From Stutzerimonas azotifigens (GTDB lineage: Bacteria; Pseudomonadota; Gammaproteobacteria; Pseudomonadales; Pseudomonadaceae): 64,000 bases of DNA. The notes beneath the pieces are model-generated. The model saw only the letters and a program-made list of their open reading frames with translations. It was not told the origin of the DNA and ran no database searches. A program made the translations under genes and the position numbers. This document shows, piece after piece, positions 43,771 to 51,887 of the stretch (position 1 is the stretch's first letter; every line of letters starts with the position of its first letter). The DNA is taken from contig NZ_JAAMRF010000013.1 in assembly GCF_013522725.1 (NCBI RefSeq), positions 53,071-117,070 on the forward strand. The letters run 5' to 3'.

Positions 43771-44352
43771 ATGGCCAGCGACGTCATTCATTACCTCATC
43801 GTGCCCGGCTGGCAGGGATCGTCGGACGAACACTGGCAGAGCCACTGGCAGCGCACCTTGCCCAACAGCCGCCGCGTCGAACAGCGGGACTGGCTGCTGC
43901 CTTGGCGGGACGACTGGGTAGGCGAGCTGGCCCGTAGCATCGCAACCACGCCGGGGCCGGTCGTGCTGATCGCCCACAGCCTGGGCTGCGCGACCGTGGC
44001 CTATTGGGCGGCCAGCGCCTCGCCCGAAGTGCTGCGCCGGGTACGGGGTGCGCTGCTGGTCGCTCCGGCCGACGTCGAGCGGATCAACTGCCCCGATGCG
44101 CTGCGTGACTTCGCGCCCTTGCCCCGCGCGGCCCTTCCGTTCCCCAGTGTGCTGGTGGGGTCGGACAACGACTCCGCCGCCAGCCCTGCACGTGCCGATG
44201 CGATTGGCCAGGACTGGGGCAGCGAGGTGACGATTCTTTCCGGCGCCGGGCACATCAACGTCAAGTCCGGGCATCACCGCTGGGATCAGGGGTTCGCGTT
44301 CCTCTATCGCCTGCAGACGCTCATCGAGCAGCAGTCCCGCAAGCGGGCCTGA
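43771..44352 (+). CDS. Small alpha/beta hydrolase, RBBP9/YdeN type
   Basis: This serine hydrolase-like protein has 193 residues. The nucleophile elbow is VVLIAHSLGCATVAYWA (Ser about 72), an Asp lies in VLVGSDNDSAASPARA (about 129-144), and the catalytic His in ILSGAGHINVKSGHHRW (about 166). An N-terminal VPGWQGSSDEHWQSHW motif is typical for the RBBP9/YdeN family. Its substrate is unknown. Between oscA and a sigma54-type gene, it sits within the sulfur cluster, and may cleave a sulfur-related ester, which is speculative. The chosen start has CAGGGAG upstream. Confidence 0.83.
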   Translation: MASDVIHYLIVPGWQGSSDEHWQSHWQRTLPNSRRVEQRDWLLPWRDDWVGELARSIATTPGPVVLIAHSLGCATVAYWAASASPEVLRRVRGALLVAPADVERINCPDALRDFAPLPRAALPFPSVLVGSDNDSAASPARADAIGQDWGSEVTILSGAGHINVKSGHHRWDQGFAFLYRLQTLIEQQSRKRA

Positions 44353-44385
44353 GGGCGCGGCTGCGACATTGCCAAGGAGGCCCGG

Positions 44386-45327
44386 ATGACTGAAGGCCGC
44401 TTTCCCGATCCGCGTCTGCTGACCTTTCCCGATGCCGAACGCAGCCCGCTGAGCATCCGCGCCAAGGCGCTGGTGTTCATCGATCCGCGTTCGCGGTGTC
44501 TCCGCGATCGCGTCGAGCAACTGGCGACGACGTCGCTACCGGTGCTGATCGTCGGCGATACCGGAACCGGCAAGGAACTGCTCGCTCGCCATGTCCACGG
44601 CCGCAGCGAGCGCGGCGGACTTTTCGTGCCGGTCAGTTGCGGCGCGATCAGCGTGACCCGCGGCGAAGCCGAGCTGTTCGGCTATTCGATGGGGACGCAA
44701 CGCGCCAGCGCCGCCAGCCGCGCCGGCTGGTTCGGCTCGGCCAATGGCGGAACCCTGTATCTGGACGAGATCGGCGACCTGCCGCTCGGACTGCAGGCGT
44801 CGCTGCTCGCCGCGCTGGAATCCGGAGAAACGCGGCGGGTCGGCGCGAGCCACGCGATGCCCGTCGACGTACGGCTGATCGCCGCGACCAGCATCGACCT
44901 GGCGCTGGCGGTCGAGGCCGGCAAGTTCGATGAGGGGCTCTACCGCTACCTGCGCGGGACCCAGGTCGACCTGCCGCCACTGCGCGAGCGCACGGGCGAC
45001 ATCCTGCCACTGGCCGAATATTTCCTCGGCATCCATGCCCAGCGCCTGGGCCTCGCGTTGCCGCTGATAGGCGGTTCAGCGCAACAGGTACTGGAGCGCC
45101 ACAGCTGGCCGGGAAATACCCGGGAGCTGGAAAACGTCATCCATTTCGCCCTGCTGGTCAGCCGCGACGAGACGCTGCTGCCGGAGCACTTCAACTTGCC
45201 AGAGCCGCTGATCCAACTCGAGGCGCTGCTGGCGCGGCTGCAGGCCGACTCGGACCGGACGCGACTGCTCGCCCTGCACCAACTGCTGCGGCAGGCCGAT
45301 GCCCGGCTCACCGAAGCCTTGCGATAA
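44386..45327 (+). CDS. Sigma54-type AAA+ protein lacking GAFTGA and a DNA-binding domain
   Basis: This AAA+ protein has 313 residues, related to SfnR-like enhancer-binding proteins. Walker A is GDTGTGKELLARHVH (about 58-72), Walker B GGTLYLDEIGDL (about 122-133), and the sensor segments include HSWPGNTRELENVIHFA. Two defining parts are missing: where GAFTGA should be, the text is ELFGYSMGTQRASAASRAG, and no Fis-type helix-turn-helix follows, the C-terminus being LLRQADARLTEALR. There is no N-terminal sensing domain. It starts 33 bases after the hydrolase. It may regulate sulfur genes indirectly or be a decaying paralogue. Confidence 0.8.
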   Translation: MTEGRFPDPRLLTFPDAERSPLSIRAKALVFIDPRSRCLRDRVEQLATTSLPVLIVGDTGTGKELLARHVHGRSERGGLFVPVSCGAISVTRGEAELFGYSMGTQRASAASRAGWFGSANGGTLYLDEIGDLPLGLQASLLAALESGETRRVGASHAMPVDVRLIAATSIDLALAVEAGKFDEGLYRYLRGTQVDLPPLRERTGDILPLAEYFLGIHAQRLGLALPLIGGSAQQVLERHSWPGNTRELENVIHFALLVSRDETLLPEHFNLPEPLIQLEALLARLQADSDRTRLLALHQLLRQADARLTEALR

Positions 45328-45360
45328 CGGCGATAAATGACCATTCATCCACCCAGCTTC

Positions 45361-45740
45361 GTAGGGTGGATCACGCTTCACCGATCCACCGTTTCGACGG
45401 ATGGATGAAAAGAGCGTCATCCACCCTACGCAATGGCTGCTGAAGGACGCAGCCCGTGGGAGCGGTCTTGCCGCGAAAGGCCGCCGCAAAGCTCGCGGTC
45501 AAGGCGGTCAAGACTGCTCCCCCACAAAAGCTTCCACTGGCGGTAAGCAGCTTCGTAGGGTGGATCACGCTTCACCGATCCACCGTTTCGACGGATGGGT
45601 GGAAAAAGAGCGAGTCATCCACCCTACGCAATGGCTGCTGGAGGACGCAGCCCGTGGGAGCAGCCTTGACCGCGAAAGGCCGCTGCAAAAAGCTCGCGGT
45701 CAAGACTGCTCTCAAAAAACCCTCCATTGCTAGTAAGCAG
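45361..45740. repeat. Two-copy composite repeat (REPIN plus second hairpin family)
   Basis: The unit is about 194 bases. Each copy starts with a REPIN: 45361-45429 and 45555-45627, both with GTAG and CTAC ends. Each is followed by a second dispersed hairpin sequence of the type GTGGGAGC-GGTCTTG-CCGCGA paired with TCGCGGTCAAG-ACTGCTCCC. This fills most of the 604 bases between the AAA+ gene and the dioxygenase gene. The last 190 bases (45741-45931) are AT-richer and could carry the dioxygenase promoter. Confidence 0.8.
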
Positions 45741-45931
45741 CGGGCTCTCACGAGCCCAACACCGCTACCTCGTCATATAGATATGCATAAAAGATATTTA
45801 AATTAATTTTCTTATATCGCTAGATTGAGGCTCTGCGTACCTGCCGACCAATCGGCGCGCCGCACTTAACGTTGGGCTTGAGCCCTTCCTGAGTGATGCG
45901 CCGATTGGCGCTCTTGCATGGAGTTCCTTCT

Positions 45932-46825
45932 ATGTCGGCATATGCACAGACCCGCCTCGCGACGCCTTTCAGCCAGGCCTTCGAGGTGCGTCCCTTCGAT
46001 GCGCCGTTGGGTGCCGAAATCATCGGCCTCGACCTTTCCCAGCCGCTCACCGACGAGGATTTCGCTCGCATCCACCGGGCGCATCTGAACCACGGCCTGC
46101 TGGTATTCCGCGACCAGCGCATCACGCCCGAGCAGCAGATCGCCTTCAGCCGCCGCTTCGGTCCACTGCAGATCCACGTGCTCAAGCAGTTCCTGCTGGC
46201 CGGGCATCCGGAGATCTTCATCATCTCCAATGTCGTCGAGAATGGTCAGCCGGTAGGCCTGGCCGATGCAGGCAAGTACTGGCATTCGGATCTCTCCTAC
46301 AAGGAGCTGCCGAGCCTGGGGTCCATGCTGCTGGCCCAGGAGTTGCCGGAGAAGGGCGGCGACACTCTTTTCGCCAGCCAGCAACTGGCCTATGAAACGC
46401 TGCCGCCTCATCTGCGCCAGGCCATCGAGGGCAAGCGCGCCGCGCATTCCTATACGGCGCGTTATGCCGATGAAGTGTTCAGCGGCGTGCGCCGGCCGAC
46501 GCTGACGGCCGCTCAGTTGGCCGAGGTGCAGGCCGTGGTGCATCCGGTGGTGCGCACTCACCCCGAAACCGGGCGCAAGGGGCTGTTCGTCAACGAGAAC
46601 TTCACCACCCACATCCTCGATATTCCGGAAGACGAGAGCCGGCAGATCCTCGCCGAACTCTTCGCCCACAGTGCACGCCCCGAGTTCATCTACCGCCACC
46701 AGTGGGAGCCGCACGACCTGGTGTTCTGGGACAACCGCGTGCTGATCCACCTGGCCACCGGCTGCCCGCCTCACCTGCGCCGCCGCATGCACCGCACGAC
46801 CATCCAGGGCGACGCCCCGTTCTGA
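45932..46825 (+). CDS. TauD/TfdA-family Fe(II)/2-oxoglutarate dioxygenase
   Basis: This cytosolic dioxygenase has 297 residues. It oxidises a sulfur compound to release sulfite or sulfate. The metal ligands are His and Asp in KYWHSDLSYKELPS (about 113) and a C-terminal His in RRRMHRTTIQGD (about 289), with Arg as 2-oxoglutarate ligand nearby. It resembles both TauD and the alkyl sulfatase AtsK. The next genes encode an ABC uptake system, so the substrate is imported and then cleaved to supply sulfur. Which substrate (taurine, another sulfonate or an alkyl sulfate) cannot be told. TTG before the ATG is not an obvious ribosome-binding site (GGAG is 11 bases upstream). Confidence 0.85.
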   Translation: MSAYAQTRLATPFSQAFEVRPFDAPLGAEIIGLDLSQPLTDEDFARIHRAHLNHGLLVFRDQRITPEQQIAFSRRFGPLQIHVLKQFLLAGHPEIFIISNVVENGQPVGLADAGKYWHSDLSYKELPSLGSMLLAQELPEKGGDTLFASQQLAYETLPPHLRQAIEGKRAAHSYTARYADEVFSGVRRPTLTAAQLAEVQAVVHPVVRTHPETGRKGLFVNENFTTHILDIPEDESRQILAELFAHSARPEFIYRHQWEPHDLVFWDNRVLIHLATGCPPHLRRRMHRTTIQGDAPF

Positions 46826-46864
46826 CCTTCGCCGATCCCGGCAACCCGTACATGGAGTTTCGCG

Positions 46865-47917
46865 ATGTCTCTAGGTGAGCGCTTTTCCCTGAAGAACCGC
46901 CTGGCCCGGCTGGCCCGGCTGGCCGGCGGCATCGGCCTGTCCCTCGGCCTGCTGGCCGGCACCCTGGTTACCACGCAGGCCGCCCACGCCGAAGGGCGGA
47001 TCCGCATCGCCGAGCAGTTCGGCATCGTCTACCTGCTGCTCAACGTGGTGCGCGACCAGCAGCTGATCGAGAAGCACGGCAAGGCCGAGGGCCTGGATAT
47101 TACGGTCGACTGGCAGCAACTCTCCGGCGGCTCGGCGGTGAACGACGCGCTGCTGTCCGGCGCCATCGATATCGCCGGGGCCGGCATCGGTCCGCTGCTG
47201 ACCGTCTGGGATCGCACCCATGGCCGCCAGAACGTCAGGGGCGTGGCCTCGCTGGGCAACTTTCCCTATTACCTGCTGAGCAATAACCCGAACGTCAGGA
47301 CCATCGCCGACTTCACCGAGAAGGACCGCATCGCGGTGCCCGCCGTCGGCGTCTCGGTGCAGTCGCGCTTCCTGCAATACGCGGCCGCGAAACAGTGGGG
47401 CGATGATCAGTTCGACCGCCTGGACAAGTACAGCCTGGCCTTGCCGCACCCGGACGCCACCGCTTCGCTGATCTCCGGCGGCACCGAACTGACCGGGCAT
47501 TTCTCCAATCCGCCGTTCCAGAACCAGGCGCTGAAGAACCCCAACGTCCACGTGGTGCTGGACACCTACGAGCTGCTCGGGCCGAACTCGCCGACCGTGC
47601 TCTACGCCACCGAGAAATTCCGCCAGGACAACCCCAGGACCTACAAGGCTTTCGTCGCGGCGCTGGCCGAGGCGGCCGCGTTCGCCCAGAACGACAAGGG
47701 CGCGGCGGCGGACACCTACATTCGCGTGACCGGAGCCAGAATCGACCGCGGCGAGCTGCTGGAGATCATCGACAACGAGCAGTTCCAGTTCAGCGTCACC
47801 CCCACCAACACTTACCCGCTGGCGGATTTCCTCCATCGCGTCGGTGCCATCAAAAACAAACCGGCCTCCTGGCAGGACTACTTCTTCGAAGACGCCGCCA
47901 TCGGCCAGGGAAGCTGA
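46865..47917 (+). CDS. ABC transporter substrate-binding protein (sulfonate/sulfate-ester type)
   Basis: This periplasmic binding protein has 350 residues with a long signal peptide ending near AHA-EGRIRI. Landmarks are GIVYLLLNVVRDQQLIEKHGKAEGLDITVDWQQLSGG in segments (about 55-90), NDALLSGAIDIAGAGIGPLL, and DRIAVPAVGVSVQSR. The family is the nitrate/sulfonate/taurine group, close to AtsR. It is followed by ATPase and permease genes with 4-base spacing and overlap, and by a frameshifted paralogue at 49799. It binds an organosulfur compound used by the upstream dioxygenase. Confidence 0.86.
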   Translation: MSLGERFSLKNRLARLARLAGGIGLSLGLLAGTLVTTQAAHAEGRIRIAEQFGIVYLLLNVVRDQQLIEKHGKAEGLDITVDWQQLSGGSAVNDALLSGAIDIAGAGIGPLLTVWDRTHGRQNVRGVASLGNFPYYLLSNNPNVRTIADFTEKDRIAVPAVGVSVQSRFLQYAAAKQWGDDQFDRLDKYSLALPHPDATASLISGGTELTGHFSNPPFQNQALKNPNVHVVLDTYELLGPNSPTVLYATEKFRQDNPRTYKAFVAALAEAAAFAQNDKGAAADTYIRVTGARIDRGELLEIIDNEQFQFSVTPTNTYPLADFLHRVGAIKNKPASWQDYFFEDAAIGQGS

Positions 47918-47921
47918 ACCC

Positions 47922-48800
47922 ATGAATGCCCCTCTGCAAGGTCACACGGCCCGCAACCTCACCCGAGCAATCTTCGATACCGTCCTCGAGGTGGACCGGG
48001 TAAGCCTGGAATACCGCACCCCGCAGCGCGTGGTGCGGGCCACCCACGAGGTCAGCTTCGAAGTCGATCGCGCCGACCGCTTCGTTCTGCTCGGCCCCTC
48101 CGGCTGCGGCAAGTCGACCCTGCTCAAGGCGGTGGCCGGCTTCATCGAACCGGTTGACGGACGCATCCTGCTCGATGGCCAGGCGGTGCGCGCGCCGGGC
48201 CCGGACCGCATCGTGGTGTTCCAGGAATTCGACCAGCTGCCGCCGTGGAAGACGGTGAAGCAGAACGTCATGTTCCCGCTGCTGGCCTCGCGCACCCTGG
48301 GGCGCCGCGAGGCCGAGGTACGCGCGCTGCACTACCTGGAAAAGGTCGGCCTGAGCGCCTTCGCCGACGCCTACCCGCACACCTTGTCCGGTGGGATGAA
48401 GGCGCGGGTGGCCATCGCCCGGGCGCTGGCCATGCAGCCGAAGATCCTGCTGATGGACGAACCCTTCGCCGCGCTGGACGCCCTGACCCGGCGCAAGATG
48501 CAGGAGGAGTTGCTCGAGCTGTGGGACGAGGTGCGCTTCACCCTGCTGTTCGTCACCCACTCCATCGAGGAGGCGCTGGTGGTCGGCAATCGCATCCTGC
48601 TGCTGTCACCGCACCCCGGGCGGGTGAGGGCGGAGATCGACAGCCACCGGTTCGGCCTGCACAGCCTCGGCGGTGCGGCCTTCCAGCAGACCGCCCAGCG
48701 CATTCATCGGCTGCTGTTCGAGGCGGGCGCTGGCGAGGCCGGCTCCCCTGATGTGCCGGGCACTCACCTCGCTATCCAGCCGCAGGAGCGCGCGTCATGA
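47922..48800 (+). CDS. ABC transporter ATP-binding protein (sulfonate/nitrate/taurine type)
   Basis: This ATPase has 292 residues. Walker A GPSGCGKSTLLKAVAGF (about 55-71), Q-loop QEFDQLPPWKTVKQNVMFPL, signature LSGGMKARVAIARAL (about 153-167), Walker B ILLMDEPFAALD and H-loop VTHSIEEALV are complete. The text is typical of TauB/SsuB/NrtD proteins. The start at 47922 lies four bases after the binding-protein stop, and the end overlaps the permease start by four bases (ATGA), so the three genes are one operon. Confidence 0.9.
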   Translation: MNAPLQGHTARNLTRAIFDTVLEVDRVSLEYRTPQRVVRATHEVSFEVDRADRFVLLGPSGCGKSTLLKAVAGFIEPVDGRILLDGQAVRAPGPDRIVVFQEFDQLPPWKTVKQNVMFPLLASRTLGRREAEVRALHYLEKVGLSAFADAYPHTLSGGMKARVAIARALAMQPKILLMDEPFAALDALTRRKMQEELLELWDEVRFTLLFVTHSIEEALVVGNRILLLSPHPGRVRAEIDSHRFGLHSLGGAAFQQTAQRIHRLLFEAGAGEAGSPDVPGTHLAIQPQERAS

Positions 48801-49648
48801 GCCGCGGAGAATACGAAGTCCTGCTGCAGCCGCTCCCCGAGCTGAAGCTCGAGCGTGAATTGCCGTTCGGCCAGCGCCTCTGGCAGCAGGGCTGGCTGCG
48901 CAAGTCGCTGATCCTGCTCGTGCTTGCGCTGGTCTGGGAGCTGGCCGCGCGCTACCAGGGCAACGACCTGCTGCTGCCGAGCTTCCTGCAGACGGCCAGC
49001 GCCTTCGTCGAGGGCATCGGCAGCGGCGAGCTGCTGGAAAAGGTGGGGATCTCGCTGGCGGTGCTGGTCAAGGGCTACCTGATTGGCATCGGCCTGGCCT
49101 TCCTGTTGACCACCCTGGCGGTGTCGACCCAGCTCGGCCGCGACCTCTTGTCCACGCTGACCTCGATGTTCAACCCGCTGCCGGCCATCGCCCTGCTGCC
49201 GCTGGCGCTGCTGTGGTTCGGCCTGGGCGAGAACAGCCTGATCTTCGTGCTGGTGCATTCGGTGCTCTGGGCGCTGGCGCTGAACACCTACGCCGGCTTT
49301 CTCGGCGTCTCCGACACCCTGCGCATGGCCGGGCGCAACTACGGGCTCAAGGGCCTGCGCTTCGTGCTGTTCATCCTGGTCCCGGCGGCGCTGCCGTCGA
49401 TCCTCGCTGGCTTCAAGATCGGCTGGGCGTTCGCCTGGCGCACGCTGATCGCCGCGGAGCTCGTGTTCGGCGCCTCCAGCGGCAAGGGCGGGCTGGGCTG
49501 GTACATCTTCCAGAACCGCAACGAGCTCTACACCGACAAGGTCTTCGCCGGCCTGGCCGCGGTGATCCTCATCGGCCTGCTGGTGGAAAACCTCATCTTC
49601 GCCAGCGTCGAGCGGGTCACCGTCAAGCGCTGGGGGATGCAGCGGTAG
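48797..49648 (+). CDS. ABC transporter permease (sulfonate/nitrate/taurine type)
   Basis: This inner-membrane permease has 283 residues with about six segments, opening with LRKSLILLVLALVWELAARYQGN after a 30-residue cytosolic lead. The EAA-like loop is TLRMAGRNYGLKGLRFVLFILVPAALPSILAGFKIGWAFAWRTLIAAEL in segments (about 174-222). It pairs with the ATPase and the two binding proteins. The start overlaps the ATPase stop. The stop codon TAG (49646-49648) is the head of a REPIN (GTAG at 49645-49648). Confidence 0.9.
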   Translation: MSRGEYEVLLQPLPELKLERELPFGQRLWQQGWLRKSLILLVLALVWELAARYQGNDLLLPSFLQTASAFVEGIGSGELLEKVGISLAVLVKGYLIGIGLAFLLTTLAVSTQLGRDLLSTLTSMFNPLPAIALLPLALLWFGLGENSLIFVLVHSVLWALALNTYAGFLGVSDTLRMAGRNYGLKGLRFVLFILVPAALPSILAGFKIGWAFAWRTLIAAELVFGASSGKGGLGWYIFQNRNELYTDKVFAGLAAVILIGLLVENLIFASVERVTVKRWGMQR

Positions 49649-49719
49649 GGTGGATCACGCTTCACCGATCCACCGTTTGTAACGGCCTGGTGGATGAAAA
49701 GGGCGTCATCCACCCCTAC
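49645..49719. repeat. REPIN overlapping the permease stop codon
   Basis: The left REP is GTAGGGTGGATCACGC with GATCCACC, and the right REP is GGTGGATGA...TCATCCACC ending CTAC at 49716-49719. Its left GTAG holds the permease stop. Confidence 0.8.
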
Positions 49720-49798
49720 GTCCTGATCCTCTCTCGAATCCAACTACCCCAAGGAACCGCCTGGCCCCGTTAGGCCGGGCACAGAGGAGATATACCCC

Positions 49799-50799
49799 AT
49801 GAAAACGAATCGTCTCGCCGCGGCACTCGGCCTGCTCGGCGCCCTCACGTTGCCCCTGGCCGCCCAGGCCGAAGGCAGGATCAGCATCGCCCAGCAGTTC
49901 GGCATCGGCTACCTGATCCTGCACGTGGTCAAGGACAGCAGCTGATCGAGAAGCACGGCAAGGCCCAGGGCCTGGACATCGAGGTGGACTGGCGCACCAT
50001 CTCCGGCGCCACCGCGATGAACGAGGCGCTGCTGGCCGGCGCCATCGACGTGGTCTCGGCCGGCGTGCCGCCGATGCTCACCGTCTGGGACCGCACCCAC
50101 GGTCGGCAGAACGTCAAGGCGGTGGCCGCGCTCGGCTCGCTGCCCAACTACCTGCTGAGCAACCGCGAGGAGGTGAAGACCCTGCAGGACCTCTCCGACA
50201 AGGACCGCATCGCCGTGCCGGCCGCCGGCGTCGGCTTCCAGTCGCGCACCCTGCAGATCGAGACCGCCCGGCTGTTCGGCAAGGACGACTTCCAGCGCTT
50301 CGACCGGATCTCCGTCAGCCTGCCACACCCGGACGCCACCGTTGCCCTGACCAAGGGCGGCTCGGAAATCACCGCGCATTTCTCCAGCCCGCCGTTCCAG
50401 TACCAGGCGCTGGAAAACCCTAGGGTGCACAAGCTGATCAGCAGCTACGACATCCTCGGCGGCCCGGCCACCTTCAACGTGCTTTACGCCACCGAGAAAT
50501 TCCACGACGAGAACCCCAGGACCTACCGCGCCTTCTACGACGCCCTGGCCGAGGCCGAGCGGATCATCAAGGCCGACAAGGCCGCCGCCGCCGAGGCCTA
50601 CATCCGCGTGGAGAACTCCCGACTGCCGCTGGACTTCGTGCGCACCATCGTCGAGGACCCGGAAATCGACTTCACCATCACCCCGCAGCGCACCTACGTC
50701 TACGCCGAGGAACTGCACGGGCTGGGCGTGCTGAAGAACAAGGCCCAATCCTGGCAGGACTACTTCTTCGAAGAGGCGCACGGCGCGCCGGGGAGCTGA
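49799..50799 (+). pseudogene. Frameshifted second ABC substrate-binding protein
   Basis: This is a paralogue of the binding protein at 46865. A signal peptide ends near LAAQA-EGRISI. The start at 49799 follows AGAGGAG. At 49936 one C is missing: the frame reads HVVKDSS then stop at 49943-49945, while adding a base restores DQQLIEKHGKAQGLDIEVDW as in the paralogue (HVVKD-QQLIEK). The repaired protein would have 333 residues and ends DYFFEEAHGAPGS. The rest of the frame (to 50799) is undamaged, so this is either a recent mutation or a sequencing error. Confidence 0.88.
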
Positions 50800-50803
50800 C
50801 CAC

Positions 50804-51050
50804 GTAGGGTGGATCACACTTCACCGATCCACCGCTTTTGGTGGATGAAAAGAGCGTCATCCACCCTACGCAACTGGGGGATCAGCGGTAGAGCCTTCGT
50901 AGGGTGGATCACGCTTCACCGATCCACCGCTTTTGGTGGATGAAAAGGGCGTCATCCACCCTACGCAACTGGGATCAGCGGTAGAGCCTTCGTAGGGTGG
51001 ATCACGCTTCATCGATCCACCGCTTCAATGGGGTGGTGGATGAAAAGCGC
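50804..51050. repeat. Tandem array of three REPINs
   Basis: Three units start at 50804, 50899 and 50992 (spacing 95 and 93). The first two run GTAG...CTAC (to 50869 and 50964) and are separated by a shared spacer GGGATCAGCGGTAGAGCCTT; the third lacks its right end. After it, CCTGCAT-TC-ATGCAGG (51075-51090) and CACGGT...ACCGTG (51120-51141) are further inverted repeats. No gene is seen between 50800 and 51235. Confidence 0.85.
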
Positions 51051-51235
51051 CCCGCCTGCGCTGTCCGGTTAATTCCTGCATTCATGCAGGTTGTCGTTTC
51101 GAGAATCATCCCCCGCGGGCACGGTCCTAATTAGCACCGTGGCAATGTGAGACGAGCTGGGTCGCAACGACCAGGCAGGGACAGATCCGGCAAAGACGCC
51201 GACGCCCGACTCACCCACAAACGAGGAGGATGGGA

Positions 51236-51835
51236 ATGCCCGATAGCCATGAGCATGAGCCCGATTGTCTGGAGAAGGTGATCGATGAAGTCATTGGCCT
51301 CGGCGATGGGGAGTCGGAGGTGTCGGTCGGCGATATTCAGGGAACGATCGGCCAGCGCAGCTTCGGCCCCTTTCTCTTCGTTCCTGCCATTATTGAAATC
51401 AGCCCGGTCGGTGGTATTCCAGGGCTGCCAACGCTGCTGGCAGCGATCATCGCGCTGTTCGCGTTGCAACTGCTGTTCGGGCGGCGTCACCTGTGGATGC
51501 CGGGTTTTCTTGCCCGTCGCTCGGTGAAGGGCAAGAAGCTCGAAAAAGGCTTGAACAAGGTTCGTCCGGTGGTTCGCTGGTTGGACAAGGTCAGCCGACA
51601 GCGATTGCCTTGGGCCACCAGCAACGCCTTTCTGCGAGTTATTGCAGTGCTCTGCGTGCTGCTGGCCTTGTCGGTGCCGCCGTTGGAGCTGCTGCCGTTC
51701 GCCAGTACCGCCCCGTTTTCGGCAATTTGCTTGTTCGGCCTCGGCATCACGACGCGGGACGGGGCGGCAATCGTGCTGGGCTTGGTGGTGACGGTTGGTG
51801 CCTTCGTGCTCGCGGGCATCGGGTTGACCGGTTGA
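51236..51835 (+). CDS. exoD: ExoD-family membrane protein
   Basis: This inner-membrane protein has 199 residues. ExoD was first found in Sinorhizobium as affecting exopolysaccharide production and alkali tolerance; its chemistry is unknown. Hydrophobic segments: FGPFLFVPAIIEISPVGGIPGLPTLLAAIIALFALQLLFG (segments, about 44-80), AFLRVIAVLCVLLALSVPPLELLPF and AAIVLGLVVTVGAFVLAGIGL. ATG at 51236 is chosen over 51230 because AGGAGG then has six bases of spacing. It is 52 bases upstream of a DUF305 gene. Confidence 0.85.
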   Translation: MPDSHEHEPDCLEKVIDEVIGLGDGESEVSVGDIQGTIGQRSFGPFLFVPAIIEISPVGGIPGLPTLLAAIIALFALQLLFGRRHLWMPGFLARRSVKGKKLEKGLNKVRPVVRWLDKVSRQRLPWATSNAFLRVIAVLCVLLALSVPPLELLPFASTAPFSAICLFGLGITTRDGAAIVLGLVVTVGAFVLAGIGLTG

Positions 51836-51887
51836 GTTGACGCTGCGGTGGGTGCAGTCAACAGGCACGTCCATAGAGGAAAAAACG

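Noticed and set aside
45430..45740. Small frames in the repeat region suggesting a CRISPR-like array
   Set aside because: Only two units, with internal dyads typical of REP elements, no uniform spacers and no cas genes.
50804..51050. Possible CRISPR or prophage repeats
   Set aside because: Three units of paired hairpins with GTAG/CTAC ends and shared, not unique, spacers fit REPINs.
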